Origin: Clostridiales bacterium
Lineage (GTDB): Bacteria > Bacillota > Clostridia > Oscillospirales > CAG-272
NCBI GenBank assembly: GCA_019415985.1
Contig: DXYE01000067.1
Location: 1-13,735, forward strand
DNA length: 13,735 nt
Direction of reading: 5' to 3'
The notes below the pieces were generated by a model. The model saw only the letters and a program-made list of their open reading frames with translations, searched no databases and was not told the DNA's origin. Below, piece after piece: positions 6,939 through 13,730 of the stretch. Each line of letters opens with the position of its first letter. Position 1 is the stretch's first letter. The position numbers and the translations under genes are program-made.

Positions 6939-7167
6939 TGAATGCAATGTTTAGATAATTAGAGCATGAGCATACGGCATTGCCAGAAAGCAAAATTTCG
7001 ACAGCATGAAAAAACAGAGCTATAAGGGAAGCGTGGTGCTCTTATTGTATCCGAGGTATCAGAAAGGATAGGCGTTGCCTCGATTTATAAATTGTTTTAT
7101 GAAAGGGATGGGCGTGACTTGTTCGTCTGATAAATGAGATGAAAGCTGGGCCAATGTATTTTTATTG
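6929..7167. repeat. 12-bp direct repeats bracketing the transposase-like remnant
   Basis: GTATTTTTATTG occurs at 6929-6940 (the 3' tail of the 6S-like RNA) and again at 7156-7167, flanking 215 bp that contain the possible transposase fragment. The repeat is AT-rich and longer than a typical IS3 target duplication, so a mobile origin is not proven. Confidence 0.4.
7006..7130 (+). pseudogene. Possible decayed transposase/HTH fragment
   Basis: From ATG at 7006 one frame reads MKKQSYKGSVVLLLY and then hits a stop near 7071. The frame that overlaps it reads VSEVSERIGVASIYKLFYERDG and stops at 7130. Joined by a single frameshift near 7050, they resemble the N-terminal helix-turn-helix of IS3-type OrfA proteins (KKxxY...VV..Y...SVSEVSxxxGVxxxxIYKW). 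There is no SD and the rest of the element is missing. The resemblance is by eye and short, so chance is possible. Confidence 0.3.
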
Positions 7168-7182
7168 CATTGACCTCACAAT

Positions 7183-7220
7183 AAACGCTTGCGTGCTAAA
7201 TTTCTGGCCTGCAAGCGTTT
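7183..7220. repeat. Perfect 10-bp inverted repeat (possible terminator)
   Basis: AAACGCTTGC (7183-7192) is exactly complementary to GCAAGCGTTT (7211-7220), with an 18-nt loop. GTTTCG follows on the plus strand and a T-rich stretch on the minus strand. It could end transcription from the left or be a regulatory hairpin; the large loop is unusual for a terminator. Confidence 0.55.
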
Positions 7221-7376
7221 GTTTCGTTCCGGTAAGCAGAATGCTTCAATACTGTATATTTCTGATTCCTGACCCATAAGGTAAAACGGCGGAAGTGGGG
7301 GTGGAAAAGGGCTCCCTTTTCAAGGAAAGTAGTGATTTCAAGGAAAAATGAAAACCATTGGTGAACATAGACAAAG

Positions 7377-7407
7377 AAAGGCTCCACCCAATAGGGATGG
7401 AGCCTTT
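7377..7407. terminator. Bidirectional terminator after the lipoprotein gene
   Basis: AAAGGCTCCA (7377-7386) pairs perfectly with TGGAGCCTTT (7398-7407) around an 11-nt loop. On the minus strand it lies 16 nt beyond the lipoprotein stop and continues TTTCTTTG; on the plus strand it continues TTTGATTTTC. Confidence 0.8.
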
Positions 7408-7423
7408 GATTTTCGGCTTGCGC

Positions 7424-7981
7424 TTAGTCGAAGTTGTTTAGGTCGGCGTCAAACTCGGTAAAGTTTTCAACCATGCTGTCAGAAACCGCAACTGTGACAA
7501 ACCAGCCGGCCATATCGTCTGTAACAGCTTCAGGACTGTTGGTCTGTTCTACATGGATGCAGAGTGAATCTCCATCGCAGAACACGCTGTTTACACCAAA
7601 CCTATATTTGCCGCTGTTAGCACCAACATAGACCAATAATAAGGAGTTTTCCTCAAAGTATGTATCGTCATATTTTGCAACAGTATCATTGAAAGATGGA
7701 ACTTCGTCATAGCCGCTGTCCATAGTTAGTGCTTTACCAAAGGCAAGTTGGAATTGTTCTAGTTCTTCCAAGGTGTTGAACTTGTATATCGGAAGATGCT
7801 GGACGCTGCTGATCGCCATTTTATCTTTGTTCAGCGCACCGAAATAAATCTCACTTTCTTCCGCCCAGTTTGCATAGGACACGGCAATATCGAAGGCTTC
7901 CTCCACAGTGGTTCCAGCGTTACAACCTACCAAGCACAACACACAGACCAACGCCAACATGAATGCTATCAACTTTTTCAC
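7424..7981 (-). CDS. Lipoprotein with PrcB_C-like domain
   Basis: The 185-residue product begins with a type II signal peptide: MKKLIAFMLALVCVLCLVGC, whose LVGC lipobox puts the lipidated cysteine at residue 20. The mature part is acidic and ends in a region around 100-175 (TYFEENSLLLVYVGANSGKY, then a GDSLCIHVEQ strand and DDMAGWFVTVAV), which resembles the PrcB C-terminal domain found in many clostridial lipoproteins. It is expected on the outer face of the membrane; its partner is unknown. The start is GTG at 7981, because AAGGAGG sits 8 nt upstream; a longer frame opening at 8011 would place the SD inside the gene, and an ATG at 7983 runs straight into a stop. It is a single-gene unit with its own promoter and terminator. 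Confidence 0.8.
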   Translation of the reverse strand: MKKLIAFMLALVCVLCLVGCNAGTTVEEAFDIAVSYANWAEESEIYFGALNKDKMAISSVQHLPIYKFNTLEELEQFQLAFGKALTMDSGYDEVPSFNDTVAKYDDTYFEENSLLLVYVGANSGKYRFGVNSVFCDGDSLCIHVEQTNSPEAVTDDMAGWFVTVAVSDSMVENFTEFDADLNNFD

Positions 7982-8014
7982 ATATGTATCCTCCTTCGCC
8001 GCGATGTACATCTA

Positions 8015-8042
8015 TTGATATAGACGCAAAATTTTCTCTCAA
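8015..8042 (-). promoter_or_regulatory. Possible promoter for the lipoprotein gene
   Basis: On the minus strand TTGAGA (8042-8037) and TATCAA (8020-8015) are separated by 16 nt, a fair sigma-A match. Transcription would begin around 8008, about 27 nt before the GTG start. Confidence 0.45.
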
Positions 8043-8165
8043 GTTTCACTTTTATTATTATGAAATACGAAAATGTTTATTTGCAAGGCATGATAAACCA
8101 TCTAAGCCAGCTATTTTCAGGTTAGAGACTGCTATTTGGTGAAACTGACGGATTTTCAATCGTCA

Positions 8166-8182
8166 CTACTTATCTTAAGTAG
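8166..8182. promoter_or_regulatory. Perfect palindrome upstream of a strong promoter, possible operator
   Basis: CTACTTA and TAAGTAG flank a 3-nt centre (TCT), a 17-bp dyad that ends 19 bp before the -35 at 8202. The size and position suit a dimeric transcription factor site. No candidate regulator is identified. Confidence 0.4.
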
Positions 8183-8201
8183 GGAGGAAAAGGGCTTTCT
8201 A

Positions 8202-8230
8202 TTGACACGAAAAAAAAATTATGTTATGAT
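8202..8230 (+). promoter_or_regulatory. Consensus sigma-A promoter upstream of the Tim44-like gene
   Basis: TTGACA at 8202-8207 is a perfect -35 and TATGAT at 8225-8230 differs from consensus by one base; the spacer is 17 nt. Transcription should start near 8237, leaving about 260 nt before the ATG at 8497. Confidence 0.8.
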
Positions 8231-8496
8231 AAAAAAGAATTTATCATGGTGAACAGACGAAAAAGAATGGCTTTGCTGAACTTGAATATAGACGTATCAG
8301 AGATGCATTTTATGACTGTCCGAATGTAAAATTGCCAAATGAAATCGACTGTATCTTAAATTTTTGAAGCCTAACTTGCGGAGCAGAAACGTTGCCTCTT
8401 ACGGTGTCGCGACGTTAGAGCCTATTTTAAATTTTTAAATGCTGAAATCGGAGCTGTATTGGTCATCTATGTCTGTACTGCCTGAAAGGAGCCGAT
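8231..8496 (+). other. Long leader with an orphan reading frame
   Basis: Between promoter and Tim44-like gene, the frame from about 8239 to the stop at 8365-8367 reads as a plausible protein tail (GFAELEYRRIRDAFYDCP, then a second short stretch) but has no ATG, GTG or TTG with an SD. It may be a remnant of a lost gene. A second frame from ATG 8245 gives 27 codons without an SD. The rest (8368-8496) has two copies of TTAAATTTTT (8356 and 8424) and no riboswitch that I recognise. Confidence 0.3.
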
Positions 8497-9399
8497 ATGA
8501 AAACATTTCAAAAGCTCATATTGATTTTTTGTCTGCTCATTGTCTGCTGTCTGCTTAATACAGCAGCGGCTGATGTGGGAAATGCGTTTGCCGACGGAGA
8601 TGGCGGTGGAGGCGGTAACTGGGGCGGTGGTTTTGACAATGGAAATGACTGGGATGACGCCGGAAGCGGCTGGAGCGACAGCGGTACCATCATCATAGGC
8701 GGTGAGGGAATCGTTGTCATTGTGGTTCTTGTGGTTGTGGGGCTAATTATAGCCAATACATACAGGCATCAAAAGGGCGGTGTACGGACAGGAACGCCAC
8801 CGACCGGGAATTTCGGTGGAGAACCGGTACTTTCTGAGCAGGCGGTCGTGGACGCGATACATGCCCACGACTCCGGATTTTCTGCTGAAGCGTTTAAAGC
8901 ATATGCACAGGATTGTTTTCTTCGTCTTCAGGAAGCCTGGGAAGCAAAGGACTGGTCAAGAGTGAGACCCTTGGAAAGCGACCGTTTGTTTGCCATTCAC
9001 GAGCAGCAGCTGAAGGAGCTTATTGACAATAAAAAAACGAATCATCTGGATGGCCAGTGCATTTTAAAAACAGAACTGGTTAATACCAAGACTGACGGAC
9101 AGCGTGAAATACTTGTCGTGCGGCTGAACGCCACACTGCTGGATTATGTGACAGATGACCAAACAGGCGCGCTTTTGGAGGGCAGCAAGACGGAGAGGCG
9201 AAACCGTACTTATCGACTGGAATTTATACGGACAGCCGGTGTACTGACGGATACAAGCGTTGACTTGACCTCACATGAATGCCCGTGTTGCGGAGCGCCT
9301 GTAGAAGTTAATGCGACAGGACATTGTGCTTATTGCAGAAATGTGATTACAAGCGGGAATTTTGGATGGGTTATGAATGAATATACAAGATGGAACTAA
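8497..9399 (+). CDS. Membrane-anchored Tim44-like/zinc-ribbon protein
   Basis: The 300-residue protein has a signal peptide (about 1-25, ending in AAA), a glycine/aspartate-rich linker (33-62), a transmembrane helix (64-86, very rich in Val and Ile), and a globular part at about 115-255 with the Tim44-like pattern (AFKAYAQDCFLRLQEAWEAKDWSRVRPLESD at 132-162). A zinc ribbon closes it: CPCC (C262, C265) and CAYC (C277, C280), then a conserved-looking tail (GNFGWVMNEYTRW). The signal peptide and helix suggest it is anchored in the membrane; which side carries the zinc ribbon is unclear. Function is unknown; bacterial Tim44-like domains are thought to bind membranes or proteins. GGAG lies 5 nt before the ATG. 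Its last 23 bases overlap the next gene, indicating co-translation. Confidence 0.8.
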   Translation: MKTFQKLILIFCLLIVCCLLNTAAADVGNAFADGDGGGGGNWGGGFDNGNDWDDAGSGWSDSGTIIIGGEGIVVIVVLVVVGLIIANTYRHQKGGVRTGTPPTGNFGGEPVLSEQAVVDAIHAHDSGFSAEAFKAYAQDCFLRLQEAWEAKDWSRVRPLESDRLFAIHEQQLKELIDNKKTNHLDGQCILKTELVNTKTDGQREILVVRLNATLLDYVTDDQTGALLEGSKTERRNRTYRLEFIRTAGVLTDTSVDLTSHECPCCGAPVEVNATGHCAYCRNVITSGNFGWVMNEYTRWN

Positions 9400-10309
9400 A
9401 AGGGAAGCTTCGGAACCCCTTATTTTTGACATACAGCATTTTTCGGTGGGGGATGGCCCAGGGATACGAACGACGGTATTCTTTAAGGGGTGCAACCTTC
9501 ACTGTCCCTGGTGTCACAACCCTGAAAGCATAGACAGCAGAACACAGTTGATGTATGAGGCTTCCCGCTGTACCGATTGCGGCGTCTGCTCTTCTGTCTG
9601 CACATCCGGTGCCCAGCGAATGAAAGAGGGACGGCATATATTTCAAAGAGATCAGTGCAGAATGTGCGGTTTATGCGTAGAGCACTGTCCTCATACAGCA
9701 CTTCGTATGGCAGGGCGCCGTGTAACGGTTGACGCGCTTATTGATGAAATTTTGGAGGATACGGCGTTTTATCGCAGTTCCGGCGGCGGCGTGACATTGT
9801 CCGGCGGAGAACCGCTTATGCAGGCGGATGCCTGCCTTGCACTTTTAAGGGAAATTAAGCAGCAGAACCTTCATACCCTTTTGGATTCTGCTTTGACTGT
9901 TCCGCTTCTGCCCGATAAACTCTTGGAAATCGCCGGTGTGACTGACTGCGTATATGCAGATATAAAATCGGCAAGTGTGGAGTATTACCGCCAGGTAATC
10001 GGCGGCGAGTTGGAAACAGTTCTGCGTCAAATAGAACTGCTTCGGGACACCGGTGTTCGGGTGGTTCTGCGTCTTCCCATGATTCCGGGCGTCAACACCT
10101 CAAAGGAACAGCTTACAGCGTTGGTACAGCTTTTGAAACCCTTGAATCTACCGGTATGTCCCCTTGCCTTTCACAGAATGGGCACCTCCAAGTATCAGGC
10201 CCTTGGTATACCCTATGCTTTTGGGGGAAAAGAACCGATGAAGACGGAGGAGCTATTGGAAATCAAGCAGTATTTTCAATTCTGCGGACTTGTATTGACG
10301 GATGAGTGA
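9377..10309 (+). CDS. Glycyl-radical enzyme activating protein (radical SAM)
   Basis: This 310-residue protein belongs to the PflA-like activases that put a glycyl radical on a partner enzyme using S-adenosylmethionine. The cluster motif GCNLHCPWC gives C39, C43 and C46. Between it and the barrel is the ferredoxin insert of the non-PFL activases, with C65, C68, C71, C75 and C94, C97, C100, C104. GVTLSGGEPLMQ (138-149), RLPMIPGVN (232-240) and HRMGTSKYQALGIPY (266-280) are family motifs. The usual (E/D)T(S/C)G strand reads DSALTV at 170-175, an unusual variant. No partner glycyl-radical enzyme is encoded in the window, so the substrate is unknown. The ATG at 9377 lies inside the end of the Tim44-like gene (23-bp overlap), with only a weak SD (GGATGGG); translational coupling is likely. 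Confidence 0.9.
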   Translation: MNIQDGTKREASEPLIFDIQHFSVGDGPGIRTTVFFKGCNLHCPWCHNPESIDSRTQLMYEASRCTDCGVCSSVCTSGAQRMKEGRHIFQRDQCRMCGLCVEHCPHTALRMAGRRVTVDALIDEILEDTAFYRSSGGGVTLSGGEPLMQADACLALLREIKQQNLHTLLDSALTVPLLPDKLLEIAGVTDCVYADIKSASVEYYRQVIGGELETVLRQIELLRDTGVRVVLRLPMIPGVNTSKEQLTALVQLLKPLNLPVCPLAFHRMGTSKYQALGIPYAFGGKEPMKTEELLEIKQYFQFCGLVLTDE

Positions 10310-10440
10310 GCTGCCCCGGACAGAGAGGGGGCCGATGCGCTGACAATTTGAGGTGCTCGGTTCCCCGGAGTGTATTCCCTGTATAAAATGCGGCTGAAGC
10401 AGTGATACTAATAGGGAATATATTTTGGGGAGTGAACTGT

Positions 10441-10539
10441 ATGAATACGTTTACAAAGCAGTTTCTGGTAGGAATGACTTGCGGCTTTGTCGCAGCGGGC
10501 ATATTCGCCCTTCTTTATTTGATTTTTTATATGGGGTAA
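10441..10539 (+). CDS. 32-residue single-pass membrane peptide
   Basis: The frame encodes a 32-residue peptide: a short polar N-terminus (MNTFTKQF) followed by an unbroken hydrophobic helix (about 8-31, containing FVAAGIFALLYLIFYMG). The ATG has a good SD, GGGGAG, 8 nt upstream, and the stop lies 3 nt before the rsuA-family ATG, so co-transcription is very likely. I do not recognise a family. Small membrane peptides like this often regulate a membrane protein or act as a stress-related lipid-bilayer component, but no role is shown. Signals supporting a real gene are the SD, the coherent helix and the tight spacing; the short length leaves doubt. Conservation in related genomes would decide. 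Confidence 0.55.
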   Translation: MNTFTKQFLVGMTCGFVAAGIFALLYLIFYMG

Positions 10540-10542
10540 AAA

Positions 10543-11256
10543 ATGCGGTTGGATAAATTTTTGTCAGAGGCAGGAGCGGCGTCGAGAAGAAGCGGAGCTG
10601 AGGCGATTCGAAAGGGCTTGGTCTTTGTAGATGGTGTCTGTGTAAAAAAGCCGCAGGCACAAATCGACCCGGATCATCAAAGAATCGTTTTCGAAGCACG
10701 CGAAGTGGTTTATCAAAAATATGTTTATTTAATGATGAACAAGCCGGACGGCATTGTGAGTGCCACGGATGCCCCTGGCGAAAAAACGGTAATCGACCTC
10801 CTTCCCGACGAGTTGCGCCGCCGCTCTCTGTTTCCCTGCGGACGGCTGGATAAAAATACGACGGGGTTCCTACTCCTGACAAACGATGGCATCAGATCGC
10901 ATCGACTTCTTTCACCGCAGCACCATGTAGAGAAAACATATAGGTTTACCTGCAAATTTCCGCTGCGAGAGGAGGAATGCCGACTTTTGGAGTTGGGCGT
11001 GACGCTGGAGGACGGTTATGTGACGAAACCCTGCTGTATCACGCTGGTCCATGAGAGAGAGGGAACGATCGCACTTACAGAAGGGAAGTATCATCAAATC
11101 AAGCGGATGTTTGAGGCAGTTCACAATCAAATTCGATCGCTGAAGCGCATTTCCTTTGCATCCATTCCGCTGGATCCTGCACTTGCTCCTGGAGAATGGC
11201 GGCATTTGACTGAAAGAGAATTGAATACACTGAAAGCAGCTGCAGGAATGGTATGA
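10543..11256 (+). CDS. rsuA: rRNA pseudouridine synthase, RsuA/RluB family
   Basis: The 237-residue protein begins with an S4 RNA-binding domain (MRLDKFLSEAGAASRRSGAE, 1-20, to about 60), followed by the pseudouridine synthase fold: YLMMNKPDGIVSATDAPGEKTV at 62-83, then CGRLDKNTTGFLLLTNDG (99-116) with the catalytic aspartate D103, and HHVEKTY at 127-133. The overall pattern, including LMMNKPDGIVSATD and the long C-terminal lobe with EGKYHQIKRMF, is closest to RsuA, which makes pseudouridine 516 in 16S rRNA; RluB or RluF relatives act on 23S rRNA. The ATG at 10543 is 3 nt after the membrane-peptide stop, and no strong SD lies between them, so translation may depend on that gene. The terminator-like hairpin at 11321 follows. 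Confidence 0.88.
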   Translation: MRLDKFLSEAGAASRRSGAEAIRKGLVFVDGVCVKKPQAQIDPDHQRIVFEAREVVYQKYVYLMMNKPDGIVSATDAPGEKTVIDLLPDELRRRSLFPCGRLDKNTTGFLLLTNDGIRSHRLLSPQHHVEKTYRFTCKFPLREEECRLLELGVTLEDGYVTKPCCITLVHEREGTIALTEGKYHQIKRMFEAVHNQIRSLKRISFASIPLDPALAPGEWRHLTERELNTLKAAAGMV

Positions 11257-11320
11257 TAATACACCAAAAATTGGATAAAAGAGTGAAGGTTTTATCCTTT
11301 TGAACATAGTTTTGTGGCTT

Positions 11321-11357
11321 TCGCCGCTTAACGGGCGGCGATTTTGCTTTGCAAAAT
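11321..11357 (+). terminator. Tandem hairpins between the pseudouridine synthase and phosphatase genes
   Basis: TCGCCGC (11321-11327) and GCGGCGA (11335-11341) form a perfect 7-bp GC-rich stem followed by TTTTGCTTT. The adjacent ATTTTGC-TTT-GCAAAAT (11341-11357) is a second perfect hairpin. The pair looks like an intrinsic terminator and rules against a coding frame running through it from 11300. Confidence 0.6.
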
Positions 11358-11380
11358 TATCCTCAACAATTCCGAGAGGA

Positions 11381-12067
11381 GTGGTCATCATTATAATACA
11401 TACAGTACTGTTCGACCTTGACGGAACCCTTCTGGATACTCTGGGGGATTTGACTGACAGCGTAAACGATGTGATGCGAAGCTATGGTCTGCCGCTGCAC
11501 GATACGGAGAATGTCAGATCCTTTATTGGCAATGGCATCGCGAAGCTCATGGAGCGTGCGATGCCTGCACTGACGCCGAAGGATGTTTTAGCGGAAAGCA
11601 TTGAAAAATTCCGTACATTTTATCAAGTAAATCAATGCAGACGGACACAGCCCTATATAGGAATTCCGCAGATGCTGTCGGTTTTATTGCAGGCGGGATA
11701 CGGGCTCGGCGTAGTGTCCAATAAATATGAAGAGGCGGCTATCAAATTATGCACACATTTTTTCGGCAATACTTTTGGAACTGTGCTTGGAGATATGCCG
11801 GAGCGACCTAAGAAGCCATCCCCTGACGGTGTATTGGAAGCCATTCGGCGGCTGAACGGCTGTACTGCGGAGAGTATATATATTGGAGACTCCGAAACGG
11901 ATGTGCAAACGGCAAAACAGGCCGGAATACCCTGTATTGGCGTGAGCTGGGGATTCCGTGGACGGAATGTACTAACGGCTGCGGGGGCGGATTTTATCGT
12001 CGATAAGCCGGAGGATATATTGCAGCTTTTGTCAAAGCTTCGTCGGCATGACGGAAATACCATATGA
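11381..12067 (+). CDS. HAD-superfamily phosphatase, phosphoglycolate phosphatase-like
   Basis: The product (228 residues from GTG at 11381) is a HAD hydrolase: motif I FDLDGTLLDT (nucleophile D12, acid D14), motif II VVSNK, a motif III lysine at KKPSPDG, and motif IV IGDSETDVQTA. The helical cap between motifs I and II and the overall size fit the phosphoglycolate phosphatase/PpaX group; the true substrate is uncertain. The start is odd: no ATG lies before the FDLDGT motif. AGGAG (11377-11381) overlaps the GTG, but sits 8 nt from an ATT codon at 11390, which would give the family-typical N-terminus MIIHTVLFDLDGT (225 residues). An upstream TTG at 11300 would translate through a terminator-like hairpin and is unlikely. 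GTG is kept as the nearest canonical codon. Confidence 0.85.
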   Translation: MVIIIIHTVLFDLDGTLLDTLGDLTDSVNDVMRSYGLPLHDTENVRSFIGNGIAKLMERAMPALTPKDVLAESIEKFRTFYQVNQCRRTQPYIGIPQMLSVLLQAGYGLGVVSNKYEEAAIKLCTHFFGNTFGTVLGDMPERPKKPSPDGVLEAIRRLNGCTAESIYIGDSETDVQTAKQAGIPCIGVSWGFRGRNVLTAAGADFIVDKPEDILQLLSKLRRHDGNTI

Positions 12068-12313
12068 AGCATACCTCTGTAAGAGATCATTCCTTGCTGA
12101 CTCCTGTGGGGTTCAACAAAGTGTAGTTGAGTGAACTGGGGCATATTGGTAAGAGGATTGTATTTCACACGTGAAAGCTCCGAAGCAATGGGAATGTTGG
12201 AAACGCTCAGCGTACAAAGAAATGGCCGACTGTGCTTTTATCCATCCATTTTTATAGCTTACAGGGATTAAAGAATCAAGAGGGAAACGGCCAGTCATAA
12301 AGGAGTGAAGGAA

Positions 12314-12649
12314 ATGCTGCGCAATTTGTTAAGACGCATACGCAGACCTAATGAAAATTCCAAGGGATTTCAATTTGAAATGGCGGCGCGGGCAGACGGG
12401 AAGCACATCCGATATGTGACAGAACGGGTAGACAATGTGGACAATATCATCGGGAGAGAGGGGAGCCTCAACGTTCGGGATGAGTATTTCATCGTTCTAG
12501 CCGATGGCGCTATTCTGTTTCGCGGATATATACCGGAGTTAAAAATATCAGAACTGCTCAGTCTCGACGGGCTGATTATTTCCGGACCGGACCAAAGCAG
12601 TGGAGGGACGGAACGCACTATAATTGCTTATTATAAATATTATCGGTAA
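12314..12649 (+). CDS. Conserved-looking hypothetical protein, 111 residues
   Basis: I do not recognise a family. The protein starts basic (MLRNLLRRIRRPNENSKG), then has several beta-strand-like stretches (FQFEMAARADGKHIRYV, EYFIVLADGAILFRGY) and a hydrophobic helix-turn around residues 70-90 (ELKISELLSLDGLIISGPD), ending in TIIAYYKYYR. It has no signal peptide or membrane span, so it is probably cytoplasmic, and the alternating strands suggest a small beta domain. The ATG at 12314 has AAGGAG 8 nt upstream; a GTG at 12305 overlaps that SD and is rejected. It lies between the phosphatase and kinase genes with gaps of about 246 and 112 nt and no clear promoter, so it may be its own unit. Confident it is a gene, not of its role. 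Confidence 0.7.
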   Translation: MLRNLLRRIRRPNENSKGFQFEMAARADGKHIRYVTERVDNVDNIIGREGSLNVRDEYFIVLADGAILFRGYIPELKISELLSLDGLIISGPDQSSGGTERTIIAYYKYYR

Positions 12650-12761
12650 GAAAAAACGCTATCATCGATTTATAAAAATACCGAAAACGTTGGCTCTAAG
12701 ATATGCGAGCAGGAGCCGGCTAAAAGATGCAGAACAGTAAGACGGCGAAAGGAATGTACAT

Positions 12762-13730
12762 ATGAAACAGAGAAAGGGGACTGCTGTATCGGTTCCTCGC
12801 GTAGCAGCCATACATGATCTGGCGGGATTCGGGCGCTGTTCTCTATGCGTTATCATGCCAACACTTTCGGCGATGGGAACGCAGGCAATTCCATTGCCGA
12901 CAGCGTTGCTATCGACACATACGGGGGGATTCTCCGGATATACTTTTCTCGATTTAACGGAGGAGATGCGGAAAATCGCGGTACATTGGGCGTCGCTTCC
13001 GCTGCAATTTGAGGCGATATACAGTGGATTTTTGGGAAATCTCGAACAGATTTGCGTTGTAGAGGATTTTATTCATCAATTTCGAGGAGAAGGAGCGCCT
13101 GTATTTGTTGATCCTGTTATGGGGGATGACGGTAACTTGTATGCCACATATACGGAGGAGATGCGGGCAGCTATGAAAGCGCTGGTCAGGCAGGCGGATG
13201 TGATATGCCCGAATATCACAGAGGCGTTTTTCCTTTTAGACAGGCAATATGAGGACATTGGTAGGATGAGTCCGAAAGAAGCGTGTGAATGTGTCGGTGA
13301 GCTGCTTTATGACCTGGCCGCGTACGGTCCTGAGGGCGTTGTGATCACAGGCGTTGAAACAGAGACAAAAGATGGTAGGCAACTGATAGGCGCAGCGTGT
13401 CTGCAGAGAACCGAAGAGGCGGCAGCGGAATTTTATATGGCGCCTAAGGTGGATGCGTCGTATCCAGGTACCGGAGATTTGTTTGCCTCTGTGCTTCTAG
13501 GTTATTTGGTGCGCGGAAAGACGCTGAAGGAAGCGGCTGCCGCAGCGGTAGGCTTTGTTCACCTCGTTGTAAAGGATACATGGCGTTATGCGCCGCCACA
13601 GCGGGAGGGCGTCATTTTTGAAAAGCATTTATATCGGCTACACAGTGCCCCATCCGCATTTCTTAAGCATGTTGATATATTGCCTTTGGCGCAGGAAAAA
13701 TCGGCAAGCGGATCAACGAACTTATCGTAG
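12762..13730 (+). CDS. pdxY: Pyridoxamine/pyridoxal kinase (PfkB family)
   Basis: The 322-residue protein matches PdxY/PdxK-type vitamin B6 kinases of the ribokinase superfamily, which phosphorylate pyridoxal or pyridoxamine with ATP in B6 salvage. Near the N-terminus AAIHDLAGFGRCSLCVIMPTLSAMG (15-39) and LLSTHTGGFSGYTF (49-62) fit the substrate-binding region; DPVMGD (117-122) and NITEA (151-155) are family motifs, and YPGTGDLFASVLLG (234-247) carries the anion hole and catalytic base D239. PfkB relatives such as ThiD are the alternative, but the THTG and SGY features favour pyridoxamine kinase. The ATG at 12762 has AAAGGA about 8 nt upstream, and the gene ends with TAG just inside the window. 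The C-terminal 25 residues, rich in Ser, Ala and Lys, extend beyond the usual family length. Confidence 0.9.
   Translation: MKQRKGTAVSVPRVAAIHDLAGFGRCSLCVIMPTLSAMGTQAIPLPTALLSTHTGGFSGYTFLDLTEEMRKIAVHWASLPLQFEAIYSGFLGNLEQICVVEDFIHQFRGEGAPVFVDPVMGDDGNLYATYTEEMRAAMKALVRQADVICPNITEAFFLLDRQYEDIGRMSPKEACECVGELLYDLAAYGPEGVVITGVETETKDGRQLIGAACLQRTEEAAAEFYMAPKVDASYPGTGDLFASVLLGYLVRGKTLKEAAAAAVGFVHLVVKDTWRYAPPQREGVIFEKHLYRLHSAPSAFLKHVDILPLAQEKSASGSTNLS

Noticed and set aside
7196..7387. Minus-strand 63-codon frame between the two hairpins
   Set aside because: It begins in the terminator of the lipoprotein gene and has no SD or recognisable motif.
8508..8756. Minus-strand proline-rich frame opposite the Tim44-like gene
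   Set aside because: It is the reverse of the glycine-rich linker; the plus strand has the signal peptide and SD.
10310..10345. Possible terminator after the activase gene (GCCCC with GGGGC)
   Set aside because: The stem is short and no T-tract follows, so read-through into the membrane-peptide gene remains possible.
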